The notes: generated by a model from the sequence alone, not told the origin. Shown: positions 36,400 to 48,155, counted from the first letter of the stretch. The stretch is 64,000 nucleotides of DNA from Anastrepha obliqua (GCF_027943255.1 NC_072896.1:3224001-3288000), one strand, 5' to 3'. Numbers and translations: made by a program.

Positions 36400-38090
36400 A
36401 GAGCACCTGGATGTCCAACATAGTGTACATATTTGCCAACCCGAGGATATTTTCTGCCCAATTTTCTATTGCCTGTGGAATGACTTTGTGAGTAACGAGT
36501 TTTGGGAATCTAGTATAAATTGAGCATGACCAGTTTTCCCACCTTCAATGCTGATAGTCTTCCGCTATGCTAAATTTTAATTATTTGCTCATTGCACCCA
36601 AATGCACACATGCTAAGGTGAGCCTAACATTGATTAATGACACGCAGAGCTCATTGGTTGCAAAAGTCTTTTGTTTCGATAATCAGTTTTCACGTAACCG
36701 AAGCACAGGTGCATAAACTACACGAGCATCGAAGACTAATGTTTTTTAGACACTTGATATAATCGTTCCCCTTAGCAGCATGTTGCATGATTTACTTTGA
36801 ATTTGCCTTTCAAGTTTGTGCAACACCGCTGGCCACTGACCATCATCGTCCAATTCAATTAACCACAATATTGTTTGCACTCAAAAATCGACAACGATGG
36901 CTGATAGCTGCTAACGCTTTGCCAAAAAAGGCCTTTCATTTTCGTCACAATCCATTAAACCAAGAAGACGGCGTATAAGTACGCAGAAACACATTAAAGT
37001 GAAAGGACAATAACGAGCAGAAGTAAACCAGGGTAAGCGCGGAGCAAAGCCGCGCATAGCTGCGGCACTCCCGATCGAAAAATATGAACAATGAAGCGCG
37101 CTGAGCCCAATTCTTTCGATTTTGGGAGTGTGGGGGGTGAGCGAAATCACTTACGTGCCGAAAGCATGTGCACCCGAAGTGGTAAATTGTGCCAACGAAA
37201 ATGCATTTTTTGGCTTATTGCGCAATTATTCAAATAATCAGTTGCGGTGGTTGCTAGAGGAGGTGCAGGAGGAGAAGAAAGAGGGTGGTAGGCAGCAGGA
37301 AAAAGCTGGCGACAACAAACCGATCGAGTATGAGAAGTGTTATAAGTGAGTTAACCAACAGCTGGAAATGTGCGAGTGTGTGTTTAGTAAAGAGGCTCGA
37401 AACTTGGTGCTGGGGAAAAATCGGTTAGAGGCAGAAAGTGGGAAAAATTTATTTTTGAATATATAAAACAAAACTCAGCAACAGTGGGCATATTTCTGAC
37501 TGGAATGTGGCAGGATATCAACATTTAAATTATATGCAGTTTTAGTTACGTCCAATGTAGCTTCGGGATCTGTTTTGTTAATGATCTGCATTGAAATCAG
37601 AATTGAAATAACATCAGCTTTTGTATGTCCAGCTTAACTCATCAGAATACCTCATCCAAACCCAGTTTCCTCAATATTACTAGAATGTTTGTGCCTTTTT
37701 TTTGCCCATACCAGGCCAAGATTTCTAATGATCGCAAAATGGACAGGAGTCGCTGAACTATGCTCCAGACCTAAGTAGTTGGCTGCGCAGTCTGCAGTGA
37801 GCTGTGGTAATGCCAGTGAGCATTCTCAGTTTATCCTTGGGGTGAAATGTCTAAATCTCTTTTTTTATGTATTTATTTATTTATCTCTTTAATAATCTAA
37901 AAATGCAGTATTTCTTACAAGCTATGAAAAACAAATTAATTCTAATTCAATCAAAAATAAATTAGGATTAGAATTTATTTATTTTATTTTAATGAGGAAT
38001 ATATAAAGATTCTTACAGTTTACAGAGAAAAAATATTAGGGGAACTTAAAAACTACAATAGTTAAAAACTTCTTTTAGCAACTTTTTGAA
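36400..38090. other. Spacer, no gene supported
   Basis: Mixed-composition sequence. Bases 36780-37350 are less AT-rich and contain several 60-80-codon ORFs on both strands, none with recognisable domains. Short TTTATTTATTTA occurs near 37868. Confidence 0.45.
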
Positions 38091-38093
38091 GAA

Positions 38094-38659
38094 TTGGGTT
38101 GCTCGGAAAGTAATTTCGTTTTTTCCTTAGAGGATTTAATTGTATTTTTTCACAGCTAACTTCACACTTAAGTCGCATTGCCATTATATGTTTTGACAGC
38201 TGATATAGCAAAGTTTGTGTGTACATAAGCTCAATTGATTTTACGCAGTAGTTTTTGGTGGTTACCCTTTTAAATATGGAGAGCAATAAGCAGCATTTTC
38301 GTCATATTTTGCTTTTTTGCTATAGAAAAAGTAAGAATGCTGATCAAGCCTGAAAGAAATTAACCGATGTGTATGGAGAAGATCTCTCGACAACACGCCA
38401 GTGCCAGAACTGGTTTGCTAATTTCGATTCGGCAATTTTGATGTCGAAGATGCACCACAATCTGGAAGGCTGGTTGAAACAGATAAAGGTGCGATAAAGG
38501 CATAAGTTGATGCAAACCGGCGAATAACAACGCGGGAGATCGGTGAGAGGTTAAATTTATCAAATTCAAGTGTTTATGACCACCTTACAGGCCTGGGTTT
38601 AACCTCGAATTTCGATATACCCACAAAAAAAAAACGAAATTACTTTCCGAACAACCCAA
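38094..38659 (+). mobile_element. Mini-mariner with complete terminal repeats, HTH region only
   Basis: The terminal repeats are about 30 bp. TTGGGTTGCTCGGAAAGTAA starts at 38094, and its complement with one change ends at 38659, followed by TA. Between them only the N-terminal DNA-binding region of a mariner transposase is left. From the ATG at 38276 it reads MESNKQHFRHILLFCYRK, then with a stop KKLTDVYGEDLSTTRQCQNW. After frame changes it continues DANRRITTREIGERLNLSNS and VYDHLTGLGLTSNFDI. The catalytic domain is entirely missing, with the coding remnant joined directly to the right end. This is a non-autonomous, MITE-like derivative. Confidence 0.85.
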
Positions 38660-38929
38660 TAGTTTTTTTTAAGGAAAAATTTGGGCCAATATGGTTTGAA
38701 AGCGAATTAAAATTTCTCACAGTTCTAGAAATCGGAGCATTGGAAACCTAATTAGCGCTAACTATCCTATTATGATTTCGTCAGCTAATTTTCTTGAGCA
38801 GCGATAGGGACTCAATCACCTCAATTTTCAAATTAAAAACGAAAGTGAGCGTAAGAATAGTCCTTATTTTATCTACATAGTGATTTTAGGTTAATAGAAA
38901 GCACCGACCTTTATAGGATCGAATTGAAT

Positions 38930-39128
38930 CAGTGAAATGCATGGAACGCAAAGCATAATGGACAAAGACTTTCCAGACACGTTCAAGCCCCTTAATATGA
39001 CATGGCTAATCTTTCATCCCAACAAAGACGGCATATTCCAGCTTCAAACGAACGACGAGATGTATGTAAAGCTGTAAAGTGTATGGGTCAACAAAATCCG
39101 AACTAAAACGTCGAATAAGAGCAATTAC
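38930..39128 (-). pseudogene. LINE RT fragment, Jockey/CR1 group (second copy)
   Basis: The minus strand reads RRFSSDFVDPYTLQLYI, VVRLKLEYAVFVG and LERVWKVFVHYAL. The same block occurs at 26.64-26.80 kb, and related sequence occurs at 54.9 kb. There is no catalytic motif. Confidence 0.62.
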
Positions 39129-39162
39129 GGAAAATTACTTTGGAATGGTGTTCTGATTGTAC

Positions 39163-39228
39163 CCCTTGTTTGGTACCAGCTTATCCTTAACTCTTCGCTT
39201 AGAGAAATAAGCTGGTACCAAACAAGGG
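39163..39228. repeat. Perfect 22-bp hairpin with 22-nt loop
   Basis: CCCTTGTTTGGTACCAGCTT(AT) at 39163-39184 is exactly complementary to 39207-39228, separated by 22 bases (39185-39206). The arms have about 45% GC in an AT-rich setting. It could be the end of a foldback element, a recent inverted duplication, or a small-RNA hairpin. Nothing further identifies it. Confidence 0.85.
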
Positions 39229-39239
39229 TGATCCGCCAG

Positions 39240-40210
39240 GCTAAGTTCATATTAGGGGTGCAAACTCTTCGCTTTTAAGCTCTTGCTGGGAGATATATTG
39301 TCGCATGGTACAGAAAGGCTCGGGTTCTATTAGGAGCGGACCGCAGGCTTTTAATGTATCAGCCATCTATATTACGTTAGTCAAAATCCAGTCATCAAAT
39401 GAAAAATGGCGCTTGAAAGTTGAGTTGAATCATATGGAGAATTGGAGTGACGCTAGTTTAATGCCGCACAACTGGGAAAAATAATGTATTTTGAATTCCC
39501 TGGTACTAAGGGAATAAAGCAAGGCTCATGTACGAAACAATTTTTTGGTCTTGCGCTGTGGTATCTCAAAAGAGCAACCACCCAGGCCGGTCTTCCCTGC
39601 TCGCCTTTCGAACAAACAACCAATTAAACTCAGGATCATGAAAGTAGCATTGCATTATAAAGCAGGTATAATTACTTAGATGCTACGCATACTCAATCAT
39701 AAATTGTAGCTACTAGACTTTCTGCTAGTCGGATCAAGCATATTTCTTTTGAACTTTTGAAATTTCTAATTTATAGTGTTTTTCTAGATATTTTTCCCTC
39801 TCTTTCTCTCTCATAAGAGAAATCATTAGTATATGTGTATTATAAATAAAACCCTAATATTATCCCCGTTGTGTTGGGAATTAAAAAACTTATCAACCTA
39901 CCTTCAGTGTATAGAAGTAGCAACATTTTTGAGGGCAAAAATTGGTTTTAAGTCATTCCTTGCCGAGTAAAATTTAGATAAGCATTGATATTTAAAACAG
40001 CAAGGCTGAAAGAAAATTTATTGAAATTAAATTTTTGCAACACAAGTTAACGATTTGAATCTTAACGATTCTATCTGTCGTATGCCCAATGGCCGACATT
40101 TCGATCTAAAAATATCTTTTATGCTCATAACGGTTTCTCTTAATATTTATGACAGGAGTTTAGTAAACATTGCTGATTAATATTGCAGATTTTGCAGTTT
40201 TAGTTATACT
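39240..40210. other. Spacer, no gene supported
   Basis: No recognisable coding or repeat feature beyond short CT-rich sequence near 39796-39815. Confidence 0.45.
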
Positions 40211-40214
40211 ATAA

Positions 40215-40390
40215 CTGGCGCGTGCATCCCTTGTTAGATGTTTGGCCGAATTTGCTCCCCAAATGGAGGAGCCTAAAGTTTTATGCTGTTTAGTTTTTTA
40301 TGAGCAGCTTATACATAGTGGAAATATACTCCGAATTTTGTCATTGATTGTTTGGGGGCGACCGATATTAGGAAAAAACTACCGAATGGC
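40215..40390 (-). mobile_element. Decayed tRNA-derived SINE copy
   Basis: It aligns to the complement of the 43.5-kb SINE body with several gaps: ACTGGCGCGTGCATCC...TGTTTGGCCGA at one end, GGAGGAGCCTAAAGTTTTAT in the middle and GGGGGCGACCGATATTAG at the other end. The tRNA head is missing. Confidence 0.5.
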
Positions 40391-40449
40391 AATAACGCCC
40401 ACACCCATCGTTTACTCAAACCTTAATAATGGGAAAACAAACATCTGTT

Positions 40450-40830
40450 ATTGAAAGTTTAAAACATATTTTATTGGTTTTCTCAGTATTTTCAATTATG
40501 ACCAATACATGTGCATTCCCATAAACAAATTTTTGAATCACTTCGTCCAGCTGGGTTTTCAGGGCGCTGTATGTGACCCACCTGTGATCATGAAAAATGT
40601 AATGTTTTTTTCATTTCAGGCACAATAACTGATTTTAGGCGTATTTTCCCGAATTCATCGGTGAGCAAGCAGCGATCACGGGAATATTCATTGTACCAAT
40701 TTTTTACGATGCTGAAGGATGGTGTTTCACCGCCGTATAATAATATTAGTTTATCGACACGTTCTTGTCTTGTTAATCAATTTGAAAAATGATAACCCGA
40801 AAATGTTCACAGTTCGACTACATTTTTTTC
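40450..40830 (-). pseudogene. Mariner transposase N-terminal fragment
   Basis: The minus strand reads RQERVDKLILLYGGETPSFS, WYNEYSRDRCLLTDEFGK and RLKSVIVPEM, then frame breaks. This matches the layout of the mariner HTH linker (AFG..APSRTTIF.WY.EF.RGR..L.DE...GRP). The catalytic region is absent. Confidence 0.5.
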
Positions 40831-40849
40831 CATTTCTTTTTTTTTTTTT

Positions 40850-43495
40850 TTGAATTTTTAAAACCTCTGTGAGAAACTTTAATATTTCTTAGTGCATTTA
40901 TGGTGAAATATATCAAATTCTCTATTAGCAGTGTCAGATGGAGTCTGCCAACGCTAGATGTGCTCAAGGCCAGAAATAAAGAAAATAAATAAATAGAAAC
41001 CCTCACTTTACTGCCTTAAAATTGATTCGGGTACAACTGAACATATGCTCGCACACGTGTGTGATATTTCATAGCACTCAAGGCTAATTGAGAGATTCAT
41101 TAAGTAAAATTATTATGTGGCCATCGAATACTTCTTATTGCTGTATAGCATAGTGCGTAATTTTTCTAGAACCAAAGTGGTTCCACATCTTAACATTCCA
41201 CTGAAAAATGAAAAAGACAGCAATCGAAAATCTACTACATATAATGCTCGACATTGACGGAAAAGTTCTCTCCGGCGTGATCTGTGAAGAAATATGCCCC
41301 TTTTACTTTCATCCGTCACCATAAGACAAACCAAAGATTGAGGTTTTGTGTATATAACGGTGGCTCAATAATGGATTTTTCCTCTTATTTGCTCCCAATT
41401 CCGCAATATTGCTTGATTACGTACATCAAACACAGTTGTTAAACGAGAGTGAGCCTCATGGCTACACAAAGCAGCAGTCAACAAGCATTGCCCACTGAAC
41501 CACGATTTATGAAATAAATTTTCCAAATTCACAAGCTGTGTTCTGGCGTAAGCTTATTTGTGGCGAAAGGGTAAAACATTCCTGAAGTAACACGAACATT
41601 AAAAATGCTTTCAGAAACATGTGTAAAGATAATATTTTATACATTTGGGTTTAGTAAGGAATTACCACAAATTGGTTAAATTCCTTTGAATATTCAATTC
41701 AAATGTGTAATAAATATGTATTTCTGCACCCTCGCAACACTGTGCAACACCATGTTGCAAACGCCAGAAACAATAGAAATGCATAGAGAGGAAAAAAAGA
41801 AAAGAAGGGAAAAAAGAAAATACGAAAATCGCCTGAGTTCACCCAATTTTTGCCAAATTTCGCGTGTGCCTGATAAATGCGGCATATCTGCTTATATGCA
41901 AATAACAGTAAAATTGTGCCAAGGCGCAAAACTGCTACTTTGGCGGTTGCATTATATAATCGCATTGGGTGAGAAAAAACCAAGTGGCTGCCTACTTGAC
42001 TGACCGGCCGACTAACTTACTACCTGACTAACTGGCATACGTGCATACAGGCCGATACTCGTATAAGGCGGACATAGAAACTTGTGTGCACTTTAAGCCC
42101 CAAGCAGACAAATAAAAATTGTCCAAAAAGTGGCAGATTCGGGATGAAATGCAGAGATGTTTCAGCAAGGTAGTGGGGCGCTGCAAACTGCATTAGTCAG
42201 GTATTAAATGTAGTGCAGCAGGAAAGAAAGGTAAGCAAGTCGACCAGGCAGGAAAAAATTGTGCACTATTTAATTGCGACCGCATTGCATGCTGGGAGCT
42301 GCCGTCAGCGATTAACGAGTATTTGCCCACCACTCATATGCACGCCACCTGAGCCAGGCCGGCCAGCTAGCTCAAGAGCCAGTAGCAATCAGCTGGTGGC
42401 TACACTTGAACCGCCACGGCGCATGCAGTGAAGCCGCAAAAATTTACAATACAAAATAGCGGCATAAATGAGGCACATGTTGCACTAATGTGCATAGCGT
42501 TTGTTGCTTTTTTTGTATTAATTTTGTGTATGTAGCACGCAATGTAATTTGCTGCTCTCACATTTTCTTTTCCTGTTGGTTTAAAGCGCACCGAGCAATG
42601 CAACTGATGCCATCACGTTTTGTGTTGGTTGGTTTGATTACTGAAAAATTGATAGATGATTTTTTATGGGAAAAAAGTCAAATTGTAATTCATATGTGAA
42701 TAGCGGGAATCATAAAGAGGGATTAAATGCAAATAAGACAAGTCGTATCACTTACATTTGATTGAATTTACGCAGTATGAAAATCGTTTCTTGCATTTTG
42801 GTTAGCTGTGTGGGTATGGGTGAGTATGAGTGTGTGTGATTGAAGTGTGAAATGTGCAGTGACTGTGAGGGTTCGTATTACGTTGTCGACCAATCTTTTT
42901 GGGTTTCGTTGCATGCAGAGAAGAGGAACTGAAAGTAAAAACTGGTACGGGAGAGGAAGACTGTTAACGACTAACCCTCTCTTCCTTCTTCTTGCAGGGA
43001 CCTATATTAGCGAAGTATTATATTTATGGCGAAATAGAAAAAAAAACTGCAGAAATAAATTGGCTTAAAAAATAGCACCGTAAAATTTCGGTTTATTTAA
43101 ATTCAGTTAATTTAAAATTAAACATATCTTACTAAACGAAATATGAGTTCAAAAATAAGTATATTCGTAGACATGAAAGAAAAAATGAGACCTGCTAGTC
43201 GTCGTTTTTTGGCCAAATTTTTTTCCAGCGAAAATAATTAATAAATTTGATTAATAAAGAGTGATAGTAAACATTTCATTGTTGTATGGCAAAGAAACGC
43301 TACTCCAATCGAATGAGTCGATTCTAATTTATTGAAGTTTGAAAAGGTATAAGCAGACATGATTTTTATGCAATTTATCTCTTTCTAGGAGAGATTAGTT
43401 TGAAAACACAAGAAACCCTGTGCAAATCGGAGCATTGGGAGGAGAGTTATTAGCATACACACGTATTTCTGTATTTTAGTTTGTAAGATTAAGAG
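40850..43495. other. Spacer, no gene supported
   Basis: AT-rich with GAAAAGAA-type purine runs near 41785-41820. ORFs at 41686-42003 and 42213-42431 show no domain. No terminal-repeat pairs were recognised. Confidence 0.45.
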
Positions 43496-43499
43496 AGAG

Positions 43500-43830
43500 G
43501 CGGCCGCCGTAGCCGAATGGGTTGGTGCGTGATTACCATTCGGAATTCACAGAGAGGTCGTTGGTTCGAATCTCGGTGAAAGGAAAATTAATAAAAACAT
43601 TTTTCTAATAGCGGTCGCCCCTCGGCAGGCAATGGCAAACCTCCGAGTGTATTTCTGCCATGAAAAAGCTCCTCATAAAAATATCTGCCGTTCGGAGTCG
43701 GCTTGAAACTGTAGGTCTCTCCATTTGTGGAACAACATCAAGACGCACACCACAAATATGAGGAGGAGCTCGGCCAAACACCTAACAGAAGTGTACGCGC
43801 CAATTATTTATTTATTTTTATTTAACAACT
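43500..43830 (+). mobile_element. tRNA-derived SINE copy 3 (most complete)
   Basis: This is the reference copy for the family. The head GGCGGCCGCCGTAGCCGAAT carries the RNA polymerase III A box (TAGCCGAATGGG, 43511-43522) and B box GGTTCGAATCTC (near 43563-43574). The spacing and long variable region resemble tRNA-Ser or tRNA-Leu. The body has GGCAATGGCAAACCTCCGAG, AAGCTCCTCATAAAA, TGCCGTTCGGAGTCGGCTTG and AGGAGGAGCTCGGCCAAACA. The 3' end is GTACGCGCCAATTA followed by TTTA repeats, the kind of simple tail used by a partner LINE. There is no coding capacity. Confidence 0.88.
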
Positions 43831-43839
43831 AAATGATGA

Positions 43840-44840
43840 GTTGAAATTATCCAAACATATATATCTACTATTTAAATATCTTGACTTAGCAAACATATAA
43901 TTGAACTAATAAATTCTAGAGAGCATCTCGATACCATCGTTTTCGAATAACTAAACACATTTTGGTAAGTTTTAATATGACCCAGAACTGATTATGATAA
44001 ATGATTATAGTTACGGGAAGAGTTGTCCTAGTTTTTTAAGGTTATTTTTGTTTAGGTAATTTTCTTGTTTTAGTTGGGGGTTTCACTCCCACTTTGGGCC
44101 CCAGAGTAGGGCTCAGCACACAAAAATTCATCGGAAACTACTTTAATGTAAAATAACGCATATCGACCTTGGTTATTCATATTTTATAATAGTTATTTAT
44201 TAATCAAATACACAACCAAAAGTTAATTTGCGGTGCTTGACCTGAGTCCAGAAAGCTTAAAAATAACATTAAAAATAGATGTGTTTTTGCGCAAAAATGT
44301 TTCACTTGAATAGGCTGTAAAAAGTTGAAGTAGGTGAAGAAGAACAAGGAAAGATGAGAAGAACATACAAGAAACTTTTTCTTTTTTTTAATTGGTGTGA
44401 TAATCGCTAACGCGAGTTTGGCCGATGTTAGCCACTTTTTGCGTAATGTAGGAGTTCATTAGTAAAGCGCAATGTACTTCGGATGGTTTCGAACTTTTCG
44501 GCAAACGAAGAGCGAAATCGGAGTACTGACGTTCAGGAAAAGGCAACAGCAGGATAAGTTCTCGGACCGACCTATGTAGTGAATTGAATTCGTTCGACAA
44601 GATATTTGGGCTCACGCGACTGATTGATTTTGTGAAGCATCAGTAGGAATTTCACTTTTGATAAGTCATCAAATTTTACAGAAAATATTTTTAAGACACA
44701 AGCTGATATGTGATAATGACGTTTTATACAATACACTTATCTGGTGATGCTGCTGAAGATTACATTAAATTTAGACCGACATTCACAACTGGCATACAAT
44801 TCACATCCACACCATAAATTTGGTAACAGAAATATTTTAG
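43840..44840. other. Spacer, no gene supported
   Basis: AT-rich. The 75-codon minus ORF at 44388-44615 is not recognised; it lies 3' of the LINE fragment that follows on the same strand, but I cannot tie it to that element. Confidence 0.4.
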
Positions 44841-44849
44841 CCAACAGAA

Positions 44850-45700
44850 GTGAAATTTTCACTTTTGCCCCAGTGAATAGCCCTTAATAAATGGAACATG
44901 CCATAGACCTTGCATATTGCACTGCAAATGTGATTATTCCACGATAGACTTTGATCGAAAATTATTCCTAGATTTCTAGCAGTGTCAACAAGTTTTATAA
45001 CAGTGTTGTTCAATTCACTGTAGCCTTCGAGTTTAAAAGTATTCTTGTAAATAACGATGCACTTTGATTTATATATATATAATTGGCGCCTACACTCGTT
45101 TTGGGTGTTTGGCCGAGCTCCTCCTCCTATTTGTGGTGTGCGCTTTGATGTGGTCCATAAACGGACGGACCTAGGAGGGACCTCCTTTCAAGCCGAACGG
45201 CAGATATTTTAACGAGGAGCTTTTTATTGGCAGACATACACTCGGAAGTTTGCCATTGCCTGCCGAGGGGCGACCGCTATTAGAAAAAACTGCTTCTTAA
45301 TTTTTAATCTTTAACCGAGATTCGAACCGAGAACATCTCTGAATTCCGAATGGTAGTCACTCAATGGTAGTTACTCAGATTTAAAAGTCACAAACCCACT
45401 TGATGACGAGATTATAACCGAGATGAGGCTATTAATACTTTTATTGACGAATAAAAAAGAGCAGCTAACATGTAATTCGACATCATCTGCATATGCGAGA
45501 ATATTACAATAGTTCAATAAAATTTGAAGAGGGCCGAGAATCGAGCCTTAAGGGACATCTTCAGATACGTGCATGTAGTTAGATATATTGTCACCAGCAC
45601 AAATAGCCTATCTATATGATTTATAGCCTCTAAGTCTTTTCGAAAATCTGGAGTTGGAAGTTTCGATAACCTCGATAACCTTGGGGTAAGCCCTACCACA
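44850..45700 (-). pseudogene. Jockey/CR1-group LINE RT fragment interrupted by a SINE
   Basis: Upstream of the SINE on the minus strand, GSILGPLQILLNYCNILAYA runs into the catalytic YADD and VELHVSCSF. Downstream of the SINE the RT continues KCIVIYKNTFKLEGYSEL, NNTVIKLVDTARNLGIIFDQ, SLSWNNHI and CKVYGMFHLL. The two halves are the expected consecutive RT regions, so the SINE at 45.08-45.38 kb inserted into an existing LINE copy. Frameshifts are present and no intact ORF remains. Confidence 0.75.
45080..45378 (-). mobile_element. tRNA-derived SINE copy 4, inside a LINE
   Basis: The complement of the 43.5-kb copy over nearly its whole length: ATTGGCGCCTACACTCGTTT at the 3' end, TTTGGCCGAGCTCCTCCTCC, GCCATTGCCTGCCGAGGGGC, and the B box as GAGATTCGAACC. 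The A-box end is degraded near 45350-45378. Confidence 0.85.
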
Positions 45701-45964
45701 GCACGTATGTTGTTAACGAAATATTTATGTTATATAGCTTGGATGAAGACCGCAATAGTATATCAATCACTTACTCAAAAGCACATTATAATATTTTATT
45801 CTAGGAATATCACGTCTATTTCCCAACTATTTCGATTATTTTCTTTATTAAATATTGATTTTTTTGCCTAAAATTTATTTTCCGAGTTAATATAATTTAT
45901 ATTTTATAAAATGTTTCTACCGAGAACTTATAATCTTAGAAGATTTATTTGATTGAAATCTGTT

Positions 45965-46120
45965 TCTTTGGCACGTTTTTGATCGAGTGCCTTCTCTAAT
46001 TTGAAGTATGCGTTTTGATATGGTCCTTTATTTGGAGGACCTACAATTTTATGCTTTTTCTGAGCATGGTTGGCACATGATTTTAAAGAAAAGTTTTTTC
46101 TGACAAAAATTTATTTGAGG
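45965..46120 (-). mobile_element. Decayed tRNA-derived SINE copy
   Basis: TTTGGCACGTTTTTGATCGA, TATGCGTTTTGATATGGTCC and TTGGAGGACCTACAATTTTA line up with the 3' half of the SINE in the minus orientation. The head is not found. Confidence 0.5.
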
Positions 46121-46124
46121 ATGA

Positions 46125-47670
46125 TCACTTTCTGTTTATTAATGAAGACGCTATTTTAGTGAAGCTTCGAATCTATAATAAAGAGCTCACCCTGGATCAA
46201 CTGAGTTGTACGGAAGCAGAGACCTACTGAGTTCAGTGAAATCTGAGGAAATTTGGTTTTCATATCTGGTCGATAAATGCGTCCAATGTCCTTCTATACT
46301 TTTGCATTCCTCACCAGCTCTTACCAGTAAAACAATACGGCCGAATATGTATTTTAACCTTTTTAGGTCCTCTTGCCAAAGAAAGCAACAGCCTTACAAC
46401 TTAAACTAAAATTACTAAAATGACATTTTGTAGATTACCTGCCTGTTTACAGATTAAATTATTTTACTCTTGAACGCAGTTTTACCAGGATTTGATTAGC
46501 GGATCAAATCGGCACAGCTTTTTTTATAAGTTTGTCATAAGACCCTGATTGGCAGCGCTTTCCTGTTTGGTATTTAGTAAAAATAACTCCGAAAAACGAA
46601 AAGTATTATGCGCAGAACCGTAAACTAGGCCATGTCTTGCAGTCAGTGAAGTAAAAACTCTAAGAAACAAGCAAACTTTCGCAGGCTTCAAACAAAAAAG
46701 TAAAAAAATACCTTCGAAGTAATCAAAAGACTTAAGCGCCAAACCTGTTCGCAGTGTCAAAAGCAAGACTGTCTATTTGGCAGGCAGATGTGCCGCAAAA
46801 CCAAGAAACCAAACCAGCATAGGTCAAAAGTGCAGTGTCATTATCTGCGCGTGGAACTTCACACTTCCCTTCTACTGCCCCTGGGTTGCTGTCATTCCGT
46901 GAAAGTAGTGCAGTCACGCTTTGTTGTGCTAAATGCGCCCAATTAACTGGTTATCAGTTGGAAATAAGTTTTTTGTTTGCCACACCATGGCACACGTGCT
47001 CACAAAAATGTTACATAATTTAAATGTCTGCACCACAGCCTCTGCCCCTGCAGTACTTAAGTGCCGCAAAGCGCACGTCTGCAGACCATTTGTTATGGCA
47101 TCGCGTAAGTGAACTTGTCTGGCAACGTCTCCGTCCACTTCTGTGGCATATCTTAAGCCGGCAATTTAACCTTGAACGTGTGTTAGTTGGTCATAAATGC
47201 CCTCGCGTTAACTTGCATATCTGTACGAGTGTCCGTTGCATTTGCGTGTACTTGATGGCAGTGATAAAGTTAAATGCTTTGGACGTGTGCAGAAAAAACT
47301 CTGTAACTAAATTAAAATTTTCAACAACAAAAAAATGTAAGAAGTTATTAAATTGAAAGTAGTTCAAGTTGAGGCAGCTGATTCCATCGGCATGGCATCT
47401 CTTATCAGGTAATTCATTAACATCTGACATCCTGTGGTTAAAATAATACTTTTTGGCTGTTATCGACTATGATTGATTATTTCGTTTAACGTTACGTGTA
47501 AAAGATTTTGGATATTGCTTTGCATGTAAATGGAATTGTGTTTGACAGCCAAGGTCACCAAGATTGGCTGCGCAGATTTCGCAGTTAAAATAAATTACTT
47601 TCCTTTTTTTAAGGAAGATATGGTCCATATAACTTATTAGAGAAGAAAGTAATTTTAGTTTATTATAGTA
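46125..47670. other. Spacer, no gene supported
   Basis: Several 60-110-codon ORFs overlap on both strands at 46.5-47.4 kb. None shows a recognisable motif or codon pattern, so I leave them out. Confidence 0.4.
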
Positions 47671-47679
47671 AAGAATCTG

Positions 47680-48155
47680 GCATATCTTTGACATTTGCCA
47701 TGTAGACATATGTACAATTTCAACCATACAACTGTTAAAATTTTTGAAAATTATTACGAAAATGGTCGATCTTTAAACACAACATAGCACGAAATTCGTA
47801 ATGTTTTGGGAGAAACAATCGTGCGAGCGAGTTCAGAATTCAAATGTTGAGGATGAAAACAGGACTAGCGAACAAAAAACTGAACGTTCTGTTGAAAAGT
47901 GCTGCTGCTGTGGCTCAAAAGGCTGCTGAGCAACCCCCAACATCGATATCTTGATTTTCTCAACAACTAGGCATTCATGAATCGACTGTTTGGCAGATTT
48001 TACCTATAGACGTGGATATTTAAGAAATGCCATTTTTCGCATATAACTGTTAAGAGTCATAGTTTCAATAAAAATAGTGAAACTAAGAATCTAAATCTTT
48101 ACATTCAGGCGCGTCTTCTGAAGGACCTTTCACCTTTTTCTGACTGAGTGAGCCT
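47680..48155 (+). mobile_element. Non-autonomous DNA transposon remnant, HTH only (second copy)
   Basis: Across frames the plus strand reads VEDENRTSEQKTERSVE, VAQKAAEQPPTSIS and QQLGIHESTVWQIL, the N-terminal HTH of a Tc1/mariner-superfamily transposase. It then passes into TCTAAATCTTTACATTCAGG and GTCTTCTGAAGGACC, which match the end of the copy at 7.67-8.11 kb. Both copies lose the catalytic domain just after the LGIHEST motif. Confidence 0.55.

Noticed and set aside
39163..39228. Annotated microRNA gene
   Set aside because: The perfect stem lacks typical mismatches and there is no small-RNA evidence; kept only as an inverted repeat.
43500..43580. Possible functional tRNA-Ser or tRNA-Leu gene
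   Set aside because: The A and B boxes are present, but the same sequence recurs at 30672 and, diverged, at 23316 and 45080 with an attached body. The anticodon stem does not pair well, so these are SINE heads.
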